NCBI RefSeq assembly: GCF_000682775.1
Contig: NZ_AWFI01000021.1
Coordinates: 41,364-105,363 of the forward strand
Direction of reading: 5' to 3'
Length of the DNA: 64,000 nucleotides
Source of the DNA: Hyphomonas sp. L-53-1-40
GTDB taxonomy: Bacteria; Pseudomonadota; Alphaproteobacteria; Caulobacterales; Hyphomonadaceae
A model generated the notes under the pieces. The model ran no database searches, had not been told where the DNA came from, and worked only from the letters and a program-made list of their open reading frames with translations. A program made the position numbers and the translations under genes. This document shows positions 27,849 through 36,685 of this stretch, one piece after another; position 1 is the stretch's first letter; every line of letters begins with the position of its first letter.

Positions 27849-28151
27849 ATGTCTGACATGATTGGCCTGATGGCCGCAGCTCTGACGACCCTGTCTTTCC
27901 TGCCTCAGGCCCTGATGGTCATTCGCACCGGAAGGACTGATGGGATATCGCTGATCATGTATGCGATGTTCACTACCGGCGTCGCAGGTTGGCTGGTCTA
28001 TGGCATTCTGCTGGGATCGCTCCCCATGATCGTGGCCAATAGCGTCACGCTGCTGTTGGCCAGTATGATCCTGGCCCTCAAAGTGCGTCACTCGCTTCAG
28101 GCCAAAGCCCAAGCCGCGACCTTTTCCACATCAGCGCCAATCGCCTCATAA
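27849..28151 (+). CDS. SemiSWEET-type sugar transporter (PQ-loop protein)
   Basis: A 100-residue three-span PQ-loop protein. The pattern of span 1 (MIGLMAAALTTLSFLPQALMVIRTGRTDGIS) with the PQ motif, span 2 (IMYAMFTTGVAGWLVYGILLGSLP) and span 3 (IVANSVTLLLASMILALKV) is that of bacterial SemiSWEETs, which work as dimers to move sugars down a gradient. An AAAGGA tract precedes the ATG. The last 55 bp overlap the 3-prime end of the converging aminotransferase gene. Transported sugar unknown. Confidence 0.88.
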   Translation: MSDMIGLMAAALTTLSFLPQALMVIRTGRTDGISLIMYAMFTTGVAGWLVYGILLGSLPMIVANSVTLLLASMILALKVRHSLQAKAQAATFSTSAPIAS

Positions 28152-28981
28152 TAGAGGCGCTGTACTTGCCGCGTAACAGGGCCCGGCTTGCCGGTGCCGA
28201 CCGGTCGATCCTCCAGCTGTATGACAGGCGCAATCATAGCCCCCGCTGAGGTCGTGAAAATCTCCTTGGCAGCGTATGCCTCATCCGGTGTGAAGGCGCG
28301 CTCCTCGATATCCAGTCCCTGATTGCGAAGCCGGGCAATGACATGGGCGCGCGTAATTCCGGGCAGTATATCGCTGGACAGATTGCGCGTGATGATCCGG
28401 CCCTCCTCGGTCACGATCCAAGTATTGGCGGAGGCCGCTTCGGTGACGTGGCCGTCCTCGACCATGAACGCGGTTTCGGCGCCGGCTTCGCGCGCAGCGC
28501 GGTAGGCGAGGGCCTGCGACAGGAGTTGAGTTGTCTTGATATCGCGCCGACGCCAGCGAATGTCGTTCAGGAAGATGGCGCGAATGCCCTGCTCGGCTTT
28601 CTCACTGATCAGGGGGCGATGATCCGCATACAGGAAAATTGTGGGTGTGAAGGTCTCCGGCCCAGCAAAATCCCGGGAGTCGTAGGCGCCTGCTGAAACT
28701 TCGAGATAGATCAGTCCCTCTGAAAGGCCGTTGCGGGCGATCAACTGGCTGTGAATGTCCTCCCACGCGGCCGCGTCATGTGGGATAGGGATCGAAATTG
28801 CTTCCAGCGTGTTGCCGAGGCGCGACACATGACCTTCGAAATCGATCAGTTTTCCGCCGTAAACAGCGGTCACTTCATAGGCTGCGTGGGAAAACAGGAA
28901 TCCCCGGTCCAGCGGGGAGATTAGGGCGTCTTTCCGCTGGGTGAAGACTCCGTTCAGATAAACCGTGTCGCCAATAGACAT
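28097..28981 (-). CDS. dat: D-amino-acid transaminase (class IV PLP fold)
   Basis: Fold-type IV aminotransferase of 294 residues. It starts YLNGVFTQRKDALISPLDRGFLFSHAAYEVTAVYGGKL, the class IV entrance, and carries RRRDIKTTQLLSQALAYR, where the Lys is the PLP Schiff-base residue, and VTEAASANTWIV, the phosphate-binding part. Best match is D-amino-acid transaminase (D-Ala/D-Glu supply for the cell wall), though branched-chain transaminases share the fold. It diverges from ccr across a 162-bp region. Confidence 0.87.
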   Translation of the reverse strand: MSIGDTVYLNGVFTQRKDALISPLDRGFLFSHAAYEVTAVYGGKLIDFEGHVSRLGNTLEAISIPIPHDAAAWEDIHSQLIARNGLSEGLIYLEVSAGAYDSRDFAGPETFTPTIFLYADHRPLISEKAEQGIRAIFLNDIRWRRRDIKTTQLLSQALAYRAAREAGAETAFMVEDGHVTEAASANTWIVTEEGRIITRNLSSDILPGITRAHVIARLRNQGLDIEERAFTPDEAYAAKEIFTTSAGAMIAPVIQLEDRPVGTGKPGPVTRQVQRLYYEAIGADVEKVAAWALA

Positions 28982-29006
28982 GATTGCAACGCCCCTTTTT
29001 CGAAAT

Positions 29007-29022
29007 TTGTGCAGCGCAACAA
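29007..29022. promoter_or_regulatory. TGC-rich dyad between dat and ccr, candidate PhaR-like box
   Basis: TTGTGCAGCGCAACAA contains a 13-bp imperfect palindrome (5 of 6 pairs). On the opposite strand it reads TGTTGCGCTGCA, sharing TGTTGCGNNGCA with the site in front of ecm. It lies 26 bp from the dat start codon and about 120 bp from ccr. Similar TTG-TGC-GCA elements are bound by PhaR/AniA in alphaproteobacteria, as far as I recall. Confidence 0.35.
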
Positions 29023-29143
29023 AATTCTTGCAAGCTCATCACTCAGCGGCCAAGGTGGCGGGAACCGGATGGTTTGTGAAGCCACGAATAATTGTGCGCC
29101 AAGCCTTTTCGGAAACGCAATCAAGGAGGAGGGCCCCCCTGCC

Positions 29144-30400
29144 ATGGCAAGGGAAACCAAAGATATTTACGAACTCGGCGAGATCCCGCCGGAGTTCCAC
29201 GTTCCGAAAATGATGCACGCTTGGGCGATCCGCCGCGACCGTCACGGGCGTCCGTCAACGGCGATGCAGTTGGAACAGGTTCCGGTTCCGGAAATCGATT
29301 CCGACGAAGTGCTGGTCCTCGTGATGGCAGCTGGCGTGAACTACAATGGCATCTGGGCCGCACTTGGCGAGCCGATGTCCGTATTCGACGTTCACAAGCA
29401 GGATTTCCACGTTGCAGGGTCCGACGCGTCCGGGATCGTATGGGCTGTCGGTCGCAAAGTGACACGCGTGAAGCCGGGTGACGAAGTGGTCATCCACTGC
29501 AACCAAGATGATGGCGACGACGAGGAATGTAATGGCGGCGACCCGATGTTCTCGCCCAGTCAGCGTATCTGGGGCTACGAAACTCCAGACGGCTCCTTCG
29601 CCCAATTCTGCCGCGTGCAGGCGCGCCAATGCATGCCGCGCCCCAAGCATCTGACCTGGGAAGAGAGCGCCTGCTACACACTGACGCTTGCCACAGCCTA
29701 CCGCATGCTGTTCGGCCACCGCCCGCACATCGTGAAGCCGGCAGACAATGTCCTTGTCTGGGGCGCCTCGGGCGGCCTTGGCAGCTTCGGTGTCCAGCTT
29801 TGTGCTGTCACGGGGGCGAACGCGATTGGGGTCGTCGGAAGCGATGACAAGAAAGAGCATGTGCTCAGTCTTGGCGCCAAGGGCGTGCTCAACCGCAAGG
29901 ACTTCAATTGCTGGGGGCAGCTGCCAACGGTGAATGGTCCGGAATTCAATGACTATATGAAAGAGAGCCGAAAGTTCGGCAAGGCGATCTGGGAACTCAC
30001 TGACAAGAAGGATGTCGACATCGTGTTCGAACATCCGGGTGAGTCGACTTTCCCTGTGTCTGTGTTCGTTGTGAAGCGTGGCGGCATGGTCGTCATCTGC
30101 GCCGGTACGACCGGCTTCAACCTGACCATGGATGCGCGCTTCCTCTGGATGCGGCAGAAGCGGGTACAGGGCAGCCATTTCGCAAACCTGAAACAGGCAA
30201 GCGCCGCGAACCAATTGGTGATTAACCGGCGCATTGATCCGGGCATGTCTGAAGTCTTCCCGTGGGAAGACATTCCGGCCGCGCACGACAAGATGCTGGA
30301 CAACAAGCATCTGCCTGGAAACATGGCTGTTCTGGTGACCTCACCAAAGCCGGGTCTCCGAACGGTTGAAGATGTTCTGGCGGTAAACGGCCAAGCCTAG
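29144..30400 (+). CDS. ccr: Crotonyl-CoA carboxylase/reductase
   Basis: Reductively carboxylates crotonyl-CoA to ethylmalonyl-CoA with NADPH and CO2, the key step of the ethylmalonyl-CoA pathway. The 418-residue MDR-family protein has the Ccr-specific opening (YELGEIPPEFHVPKMMHAW), VMAAGVNYNGIWA, the long loop with SPSQRIWGYETPDGSFAQF, the nucleotide motif WGASGGLGSFGVQL and DIVFEHPGESTFPVSVFVV. The ATG at 29144 follows an AAGGAGGAGG tract; an in-frame ATG at 29009 lacks family similarity in the extra region. ecm is nearby on the other strand. Confidence 0.96.
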   Translation: MARETKDIYELGEIPPEFHVPKMMHAWAIRRDRHGRPSTAMQLEQVPVPEIDSDEVLVLVMAAGVNYNGIWAALGEPMSVFDVHKQDFHVAGSDASGIVWAVGRKVTRVKPGDEVVIHCNQDDGDDEECNGGDPMFSPSQRIWGYETPDGSFAQFCRVQARQCMPRPKHLTWEESACYTLTLATAYRMLFGHRPHIVKPADNVLVWGASGGLGSFGVQLCAVTGANAIGVVGSDDKKEHVLSLGAKGVLNRKDFNCWGQLPTVNGPEFNDYMKESRKFGKAIWELTDKKDVDIVFEHPGESTFPVSVFVVKRGGMVVICAGTTGFNLTMDARFLWMRQKRVQGSHFANLKQASAANQLVINRRIDPGMSEVFPWEDIPAAHDKMLDNKHLPGNMAVLVTSPKPGLRTVEDVLAVNGQA

Positions 30401-30411
30401 TAACAGGCCGT

Positions 30412-30765
30412 ATGGCCAGACCGGATGCTGATTCGTTTGCCCGTGAATGGGTAGCAGCCTGGAATGATCACGACCTCGACGCTGTGCTGTCGCACTATGC
30501 CGACGGGGTCGTGTTCCATTCGCCGCGCATTGCGCTGGTGATGGGGACGGATGAGGATTTCCTGACTGGAAAAGCGGGGCTGCGCAAATACTGGCAGGCC
30601 GCAATGGCCAGCGCGAGTGATCTGTATTTTGAACTGGAAGACGTGTTGACCGGATCAGACGCGATCACGTTGCTTTACACCAACCATCGCGGCCAGAACG
30701 CGGCTGAAACTTTTATTTTCGATGAGGATGGCGAAATCTGTATCGCTGTCGCGACCTACGGCTAA
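30412..30765 (+). CDS. NTF2/SnoaL-like small protein
   Basis: A 117-residue protein with the NTF2-like cone fold pattern: FAREWVAAWNDHDLDAVLSHYADGVVFHSPRI near the N-terminus, then ALRKYW-type helix (GLRKYWQAAMA) and a beta-rich C-terminal half (ITLLYTNHRG, AETFIFDEDGEI). Such proteins are ketosteroid-isomerase-like enzymes or binding folds, and the substrate cannot be read from sequence. It begins 11 bp after ccr and is probably in the same transcript. Its TAA stop shares four bases (CTAA) with the TAG stop of the converging glycosyltransferase gene. Confidence 0.82.
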   Translation: MARPDADSFAREWVAAWNDHDLDAVLSHYADGVVFHSPRIALVMGTDEDFLTGKAGLRKYWQAAMASASDLYFELEDVLTGSDAITLLYTNHRGQNAAETFIFDEDGEICIAVATYG

Positions 30766-31493
30766 AGCTCGTCCATGCCGCCCGGATTGCGCCGACGGCG
30801 GACCAACCACATGACGCCCCGCAAATCGGACAGGGCATCGGCCAGTCGACCAAAGTTCGTATAGTTCGATGTTCCGCTACGACGTTCGCGATGATTCACG
30901 TCGCGATATTCCACATCGAAGCCTTCGGCCTGCATCAGGGCAGGGACGTAGCGATGGATATGATCGAAATAGGGCAACCTCAGGAAGGCTTCCCGATAGA
31001 TCGCCTTCACGCCACAGCCAGCATCGTCGCAATCATCCCGCAGCAGGCGTTTGCGGATCTTGTTGGCAAAACTGCTGCCAAACCGCTTCCAGGCAGTGTC
31101 TTTACGCTTGGTGCGGCGGCCCATAACCATTTTCAGCGATTCCGGCGCATCTGCCCGCGTCAGCTGGCGGTACAGGTCTGGCAGATCGGCTGGATCGTTC
31201 TGTCCATCGCCATCCAGCGTGCCAATCACCGGCGCGCGCGCCGCCATTATTCCGGAACGGATGGCCCGGCTCTGCCCGGCATTGTTGCGGTGCCCGATCA
31301 CGCGCAACATCGGAAAGCGCTCCTTCAGTTCGATCAGGCGTGCCCGCGTGTCATCGGTCGACGCGTCATCGACGAACACCATTTCGAATGCGCGCCCATC
31401 GAGCGCGCGGTGAATCTCGGTGATCAGGGATTCGACATTGCCGGATTCATTGTGAACCGGAACAACGATGGAGAATTCAAGCGACTGGGCCAC
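30762..31493 (-). CDS. Glycosyltransferase family 2 (DPM1-like)
   Basis: GT-A fold glycosyltransferase of about 243 residues. It has FSIVVPVHNESGNVESLI, the FVDDASTDDTRARL nucleotide-binding region and GTLDGDGQNDP, containing the metal-binding DxD-type acids. DAGCGVKAIYREAFLRLPYF is typical of polyprenyl-phosphate sugar transferases. No C-terminal membrane spans are present. The GTG at 31493 has AAAGG 8 bases upstream; another in-frame GTG lies at 31502. It diverges from a GT39 membrane glycosyltransferase, with which it could supply lipid-linked sugars. Confidence 0.9.
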   Translation of the reverse strand: MAQSLEFSIVVPVHNESGNVESLITEIHRALDGRAFEMVFVDDASTDDTRARLIELKERFPMLRVIGHRNNAGQSRAIRSGIMAARAPVIGTLDGDGQNDPADLPDLYRQLTRADAPESLKMVMGRRTKRKDTAWKRFGSSFANKIRKRLLRDDCDDAGCGVKAIYREAFLRLPYFDHIHRYVPALMQAEGFDVEYRDVNHRERRSGTSNYTNFGRLADALSDLRGVMWLVRRRRNPGGMDEL

Positions 31494-31648
31494 GGCTGGC
31501 ACCTTTCAGGCAGGGGCTCGCGAGCGCGCGAGGCAGGTTTCGCACGCTCATACAAAGCGATTTGACGCAAGGCGAGCCCTGCGGCGCATTTGTCACGCTA
31601 GGAATCTCAGCGCAAAACCCTGAAGACGCGCGGACATGAACAAGGTAA

Positions 31649-33712
31649 ATGGCAATCATGACTTTGCTTGATCGACTTTCCACCGGCTGGAAACCCTGGT
31701 TCGTCCTGTTCATCCTCACATTCGGCGCTGCTGCGCCCGGCGTGTTCAATTTGCCTGCCCTCGACAGGGATGAGAGCCGGTTTGCGCAGGCCTCGAAGGA
31801 AATGCTGGAGGAGCAGGATTATATCCGCATCCAGTATCAGGATGAGCTCCGCAACAAGAAGCCGGCAGGCATTCACTGGCTGCAGGCCGCCTCGACGGCA
31901 GTGTTTACGGGGCCCGAGGCAAAGCAGATCTGGACCTATCGCGTGCCGAGCTGGTTGGGGGCCGCCTTCGGAACGCTTGCCTGTTTCTGGGCCGGACTGG
32001 TCCTGGTTGGGCGAAGGGCCAGCTTTGTCGGCTCAGCCCTGTTCGGCGCGACGCTCCTTCTGACATCGGAAGCGCACATCTCGAAAACAGACGGAATGCT
32101 CGTTTTCCTGACAACGCTCAGCATAGGTGCGCTTGCGCGCCTTTATATGCGCCGTGACCAGTCGAAAAAGATGGCGCTGCTCTTCTGGTTTTGCATGGGC
32201 ACCAGCTTCCTGATCAAGGGGCCAGTGACGCCGATGGTGGCCGCCTATGCCGGGATCGGGGCATGGGTTTGGGCCAAGGCGACAGATGGTAAGGGAGGCG
32301 ACTGGTGGCGCGTTTTGCTCTGGTGGCCGGGGCCAGCGATTTTCGTGGCAATGGTGCTGCCCTGGTTTCTCTGGATTCAGGCTGCGACTGATGGGCAATA
32401 CATCAAGGGCGCGGTCGGCAAGGATCTGAAAGACAAGTTCACCGGCGCCTCTGAGGGGCATGGTGGTTGGCCATTCTACCATCTTACCCATATTCCGGCC
32501 TGGTTCTTCCCGGCGACCCTGTTCATCATTCCCGGCTTTGTGGCGGCGTGGAAGACGTTGAAGCCCATCAAGCCGCAAGGCGCGGCATGGCTGAAGCACG
32601 TTTTGTTGGTGGGCGCGGCATTGTTCGCGGTCTTGTTGATCTTGAGTTATCTGCTGCCCTTCCTGCCGCGCCCGGCAGGAACGGGACTGGCAGCACAAGC
32701 GCTGAACACAATTGCCACCCTCAAGCCGCTGCCAGCATGGCCAGCAGTCTTGCTCGCCTATTTCTGGTGGGTGTCGGGGCGCGACACATGGATGGCGAAG
32801 CATCCGGTCGGAGAAGCGATCATACCTGACGAGACGCGCGCGGTCCGCATGCTCGTGGCCTGGGCGGTCCTGACCTATGCTTTCTTCGAGCTGATGCCGA
32901 CCCTGCTCAGTCACTACATCCTTCCGGCCTATCCTGCCTTCGGACTGCTCGCAGGCTATGCAGCGGCTAAAATGATGGAAGGGGAATTGTGGCCCGTCAC
33001 GCGATGGGCGTCCCTGATCCTGTTCGCGTTGGGGGCGATCCTTTTGCTTGCCGCGTCATTTCCGGGTGTGACGACCTATTTCATGGCGGAGACGGCTGGC
33101 GATTTCTCGACGGCGTTTCCTGAAGACGTGCTCGCCTCATGGGCGGACTATCGGGCGTTCCCACTTTGGTTCTGGTGGATCGGCTTTGGCCTTTGTGGAG
33201 TTGCCATCATCGAGTTCAGTCGGCGCCATGAGTGCAATGCTGCCATGTTCGCCATCTATGCGGCCGTTGCCATCGGCTGGCATATCCGCATCTTCATGCT
33301 GCCGAGCCAGGTCTGGGTGCAGCCGACCGAAACGGCGCGGCTGGCGCTGGAGGATGTCTGCGGTGTGCCGGGCGAGGTGTGTGACTGGCAGCCGCCGGAA
33401 CGCATCCTGGCGCTTGGCTATGCCGAGCCCTCCTATGTGCTGACTCTCGGCACGCAGAATCTCCACCCGCCGGAAACCCCGCTCGACCTGCCTAAAGACC
33501 CGTCCGCTTATCCGGTCGTCTATCTCGTCAATTTCGAGGATCGCAAGGCCGAGCCGCCGATCGAAGACGAGATCCGCCATTTGCGCGTTCAGGCCGACCA
33601 GATGCGCCTCTGTGTCACCGAGACCGAGCCTTACTATGCGTTGAATTATTCGAACGGGGACCCGGTCAATTTCCGGGCCCTCCGCTTCGATTATGGCGAC
33701 TGCCCAGGTTGA
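31649..33712 (+). CDS. ArnT-like GT39-family membrane glycosyltransferase
   Basis: A 687-residue multi-span protein. After the first span comes LPALDRDESRFAQASKEMLEEQDYI, the conserved acidic periplasmic loop (catalytic Asp/Glu) of ArnT/PMT-like GT39 enzymes, followed by KKPAGIHWLQA. About 11-12 hydrophobic spans follow, then a soluble C-terminal domain from about 555. It probably transfers a sugar from a polyprenyl phosphate to lipid A or another envelope acceptor. The ATG at 31649 has AAGG upstream. A DPM1-like GT2 gene diverges from it, suggesting donor supply. Confidence 0.87.
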   Translation: MAIMTLLDRLSTGWKPWFVLFILTFGAAAPGVFNLPALDRDESRFAQASKEMLEEQDYIRIQYQDELRNKKPAGIHWLQAASTAVFTGPEAKQIWTYRVPSWLGAAFGTLACFWAGLVLVGRRASFVGSALFGATLLLTSEAHISKTDGMLVFLTTLSIGALARLYMRRDQSKKMALLFWFCMGTSFLIKGPVTPMVAAYAGIGAWVWAKATDGKGGDWWRVLLWWPGPAIFVAMVLPWFLWIQAATDGQYIKGAVGKDLKDKFTGASEGHGGWPFYHLTHIPAWFFPATLFIIPGFVAAWKTLKPIKPQGAAWLKHVLLVGAALFAVLLILSYLLPFLPRPAGTGLAAQALNTIATLKPLPAWPAVLLAYFWWVSGRDTWMAKHPVGEAIIPDETRAVRMLVAWAVLTYAFFELMPTLLSHYILPAYPAFGLLAGYAAAKMMEGELWPVTRWASLILFALGAILLLAASFPGVTTYFMAETAGDFSTAFPEDVLASWADYRAFPLWFWWIGFGLCGVAIIEFSRRHECNAAMFAIYAAVAIGWHIRIFMLPSQVWVQPTETARLALEDVCGVPGEVCDWQPPERILALGYAEPSYVLTLGTQNLHPPETPLDLPKDPSAYPVVYLVNFEDRKAEPPIEDEIRHLRVQADQMRLCVTETEPYYALNYSNGDPVNFRALRFDYGDCPG

Positions 33713-33715
33713 TTT

Positions 33716-35956
33716 CTAGAACTCGTAGCCGATCCGCACGCCATAGGTGCGCGGGTCGGAACGGAATGTGTCATACCCGATAAAGCCATAGCCTGAGACG
33801 GCATAGTCTTCATCGGTCAAGTTCCGTCCCCATACGGTCAAGCTGACACCGGTATCCGTAAACACGAAGTTCGCCTCTGCCTGCAGGGTCGTGAAGCCGT
33901 CCTGCATGCGGCTGTCCAGGCCCTCTGGGTCGAGATAGTAATCACCGCGATACTTGGCGTGTGCGGCGAGGCTGGCCTCGATCGTTTCCGTAACCGCGAA
34001 CTCGTAGCGTCCGCCGAGGGTGGCGGAGACATCTGGTGCGAAGGGGAGGAGGTTGCCGTCAAATGTGTCGGCATTTCCGCCAATGTCGGACGACTGATCA
34101 ATCTCGGTTTCCAGAAGCGTCAAGCCACCATCCAGCGAAAATTGCTCCGTAGCCTGCCATGCCAAATCGACTTCCACCCCGTAGGATGTCGCTTCATCAA
34201 GATTGGACAGCGAGTTGGACGTAATGCTTGAACCGTCGGGCAAGGCGAAGTTCACGAAGATGCGCGCCTGCGGGTCTTGATAATCCTGAAGAAATGCAGC
34301 GATGCTGTAAGTGAACGTATCGTCTGGTCGGCTCTTGTAGCCGACCTCATAGGCTGTGACGGTCTCTATATCGAACAAGCCCGCATCAGCGAAATGAGTG
34401 GCGTTATTCTGGACTTCGCCATTGAAGCCGCCCGATTTGTAGCTGTTGGAAACCGAGACATAAGCGTTGCCTTGGCCGAGTTCGTAGGCGAGGGCCGCGT
34501 TGCCCGAAAGCCGCGTCTCTTCGATCTCGTTCGCGCCTGCCGCCAGGCCGAGACCCCCGACATTGTTGAAGCCAATCGTGCCATCCTCAAAGATGTGACG
34601 GCCGCTTCCCTGACCCTCAATCCGCTCATGCGTTACCCGCGCGCCGAGTGTAGCGGTCAACCGATCAGAGAGGTCGAATTCATTATAGGTGAAGGCGGCC
34701 AGCGCCGAGCGGTCCTGCCTGATATCTGTGATCAGAGTCATCGCCCGTGCATCTGAGGCCGGGGTTGGCCCTGCCCGGCTGGCGGCGCCGACATAAGGAC
34801 AGGTGCCGAGCAGCGTGTCGGCATCCAGGTCGCCGCACCAGATCGTATAGGTCTGGCTGAAATCTTCCAGCGATCCCGAAACACCGATCATGGTGCTGGC
34901 GCCGTCCCAGTCTGTCTGCAGGCGGAATTCCTGCGAGTACTGCCGGAAGTCGCGGATATAGGCGAGGTTGGCGTTGAAGTTCGGATTGTCGAACAGGGCG
35001 ACGGCCCCGTCAAAGTCAAACCCGTAATCCTGATTGTACCCTTCGAAGGCCGTAAGAGATGTCAGCGTCCACCGCCCGACAGCGCGCTCATATTCGGCCG
35101 AGACGCCATAGAATTCATTGTCGGAATCCTGAACGCCGTCACGGCCCACCGCGATCTCATGGTCGTTAAGGTCAAGTGTATCATTGCGCGGTGCGGCATT
35201 GACGCCATTGTCTTCTTCATAGTGCGTGCGCACGAGCAGGGACCCACCAAACGCCTTGTCCCAATTGAGACCGAGGCGCAAACCGAATTCATCCCGCACA
35301 CCGCCCGCATCTTCCGGGCCGGCAATATTGTCGAGTGCGGCGTCGCGCGACAGGTACCGCCCGGCGAGGCGATAGCTGAAGCCATTATCGTAGTGCTCCC
35401 CATAGGCGCCGTCCAGGTCAGCGCGATTCAGGTTGCCATAGCCCGCCCGTACATACCGGCGCTGGTCCTCGCCTGGTTTCGCGGAGATGAAATTGATCGC
35501 GCCCCCGGACGCGTTGCGGCCATACAGCGTGCCTTGCGGGCCTTTCAGAACTTCCACACGGGCAAGATCATACAGCATCAGGCCCGTTTGGACGTTGGTC
35601 GCCAGATAGACGCCATCGGAATAGACCGCAGCGGCGGTGGGCGTCAGGGCCTGATGGTCAACCGCGCCGATGCCGCGAATCTGGAAGGCGACCTGCGTAC
35701 CGTTTGCGACAGCGGCCTCAACCCCGGTCAGCAGGTCAGTCATGTCCTCGGCACTGACGTAAGCATCCGCCAGCGACAGATCCCTGGTATCAATCACGCT
35801 GACGGACATCGGAATGTCTGTCAGAGGCGTGGCGCTCGGGGTGGCGGTGGTGACGATCGTGTCCAGCCGGTTCACCGGGTCATCGGACTGGGCCGTGGCT
35901 GGGAGGGCAAAAGCGAGGAGGGCGAGCGGGGCGACTGAGCACTGAAATTTTTTCAT
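33716..35956 (-). CDS. TonB-dependent outer-membrane receptor
   Basis: A 746-residue receptor. Signal peptide MKKFQCSVAPLALLAFALPATAQ is followed by a TonB-box-like region (LDTIVTTATPS), the plug domain (SVIDTRDLSLADAYVSAED, FQIRGIG, VYSDGVYL, VEVLKGPQGTLYGRNASGGAIN) and a 22-strand-type barrel ending in an aromatic residue (GYEF). No ligand can be read from sequence; the family imports siderophores, vitamin B12, sugars and other large solutes. It is on the same strand as regA but 109 bp away, downstream, and ends 3 bp from the GT39 stop. Confidence 0.93.
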   Translation of the reverse strand: MKKFQCSVAPLALLAFALPATAQSDDPVNRLDTIVTTATPSATPLTDIPMSVSVIDTRDLSLADAYVSAEDMTDLLTGVEAAVANGTQVAFQIRGIGAVDHQALTPTAAAVYSDGVYLATNVQTGLMLYDLARVEVLKGPQGTLYGRNASGGAINFISAKPGEDQRRYVRAGYGNLNRADLDGAYGEHYDNGFSYRLAGRYLSRDAALDNIAGPEDAGGVRDEFGLRLGLNWDKAFGGSLLVRTHYEEDNGVNAAPRNDTLDLNDHEIAVGRDGVQDSDNEFYGVSAEYERAVGRWTLTSLTAFEGYNQDYGFDFDGAVALFDNPNFNANLAYIRDFRQYSQEFRLQTDWDGASTMIGVSGSLEDFSQTYTIWCGDLDADTLLGTCPYVGAASRAGPTPASDARAMTLITDIRQDRSALAAFTYNEFDLSDRLTATLGARVTHERIEGQGSGRHIFEDGTIGFNNVGGLGLAAGANEIEETRLSGNAALAYELGQGNAYVSVSNSYKSGGFNGEVQNNATHFADAGLFDIETVTAYEVGYKSRPDDTFTYSIAAFLQDYQDPQARIFVNFALPDGSSITSNSLSNLDEATSYGVEVDLAWQATEQFSLDGGLTLLETEIDQSSDIGGNADTFDGNLLPFAPDVSATLGGRYEFAVTETIEASLAAHAKYRGDYYLDPEGLDSRMQDGFTTLQAEANFVFTDTGVSLTVWGRNLTDEDYAVSGYGFIGYDTFRSDPRTYGVRIGYEF

Positions 35957-36065
35957 GAGCGGCGATTACCAGCCGTTCAGAATGCGACGCAACTGCATTT
36001 AGCTGATGTCGAGGCTGCGTCAGCCAAAGCGACGTATTCTGGCAACACTGTTACAGGATACAGGT

Positions 36066-36638
36066 TTAGCGCGGGGCGCGTTTTGCAAGAATGCGTTGCA
36101 GCGTCCGACGGTGCATATTCAGGCGGCGTGCGGTTTCTGAGACATTGTGATTGCACAGCTCATAGACGCGCTGAATATGCTCCCAGCGAACCCGGTCAGC
36201 CGACATCGGATTTTCCGGCGGAGCTGGCTTCTCGTCAGGTGAAGCAGCGAGCGCGCGAATGATGTCTTCTACATCGGCAGGCTTCGACAAATAGTCCACA
36301 GCGCCAGCTTTGACAGCGGCGACGGCTGTCGCAATGGCGCCATACCCGGTCAGGATAACAGCGCGGGCGTCAGGACGGTGTTTGTGCAGTACTTCCACCA
36401 CATCCAGCCCGCTGCCATCTTCCAGGCGCAGGTCCAGAACGGCAAAGGCCGGTGGGTTTAGGCGGGCAATATCCTTGCCTTCGGAAACGGTCGAAACGGC
36501 AGAGACCACGAAACCGCGCTGGGCGAGCGCGCGGGCCATGCGTTGCACAAACGGACCATCATCGTCCATTACGAGACATGAGCGATCCTCAACATCCTTG
36601 AGGCTCTCGTGCAAATTCACAGTGATGGGCCGTTCCAT
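36066..36638 (-). CDS. regA: RegA/PrrA/ActR-type response regulator
   Basis: Redox-responsive regulator of the RegBA family. The receiver domain has the acidic pocket MDDDGPF (residues 24-30) and phospho-acceptor Asp69 (AVLDLRLEDGSG), plus ILTGYGAIATAVAAVKAGAVDYLSKP. The C-terminal Fis-type HTH (YELCNHNVSETARRLNMHRRTLQRILAKRAPR) is almost invariant in the family. The ATG at 36638 has AAGGA 7 bases upstream. An in-frame ATG at 36686 overlaps the regB stop as TAATG but adds residues not typical of RegA. It lies just downstream of regB; 48 bp separate the two at this start. Confidence 0.95.
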   Translation of the reverse strand: MERPITVNLHESLKDVEDRSCLVMDDDGPFVQRMARALAQRGFVVSAVSTVSEGKDIARLNPPAFAVLDLRLEDGSGLDVVEVLHKHRPDARAVILTGYGAIATAVAAVKAGAVDYLSKPADVEDIIRALAASPDEKPAPPENPMSADRVRWEHIQRVYELCNHNVSETARRLNMHRRTLQRILAKRAPR

Positions 36639-36685
36639 TGGCTTTTCCTTGATGTAACAACCGTCATATAGGTCTGAACCGGTCA

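Noticed and set aside
29255..30310. Minus-strand frame of about 351 residues opposite ccr
   Set aside because: Shadow of ccr, which has full family motifs in the plus frame.
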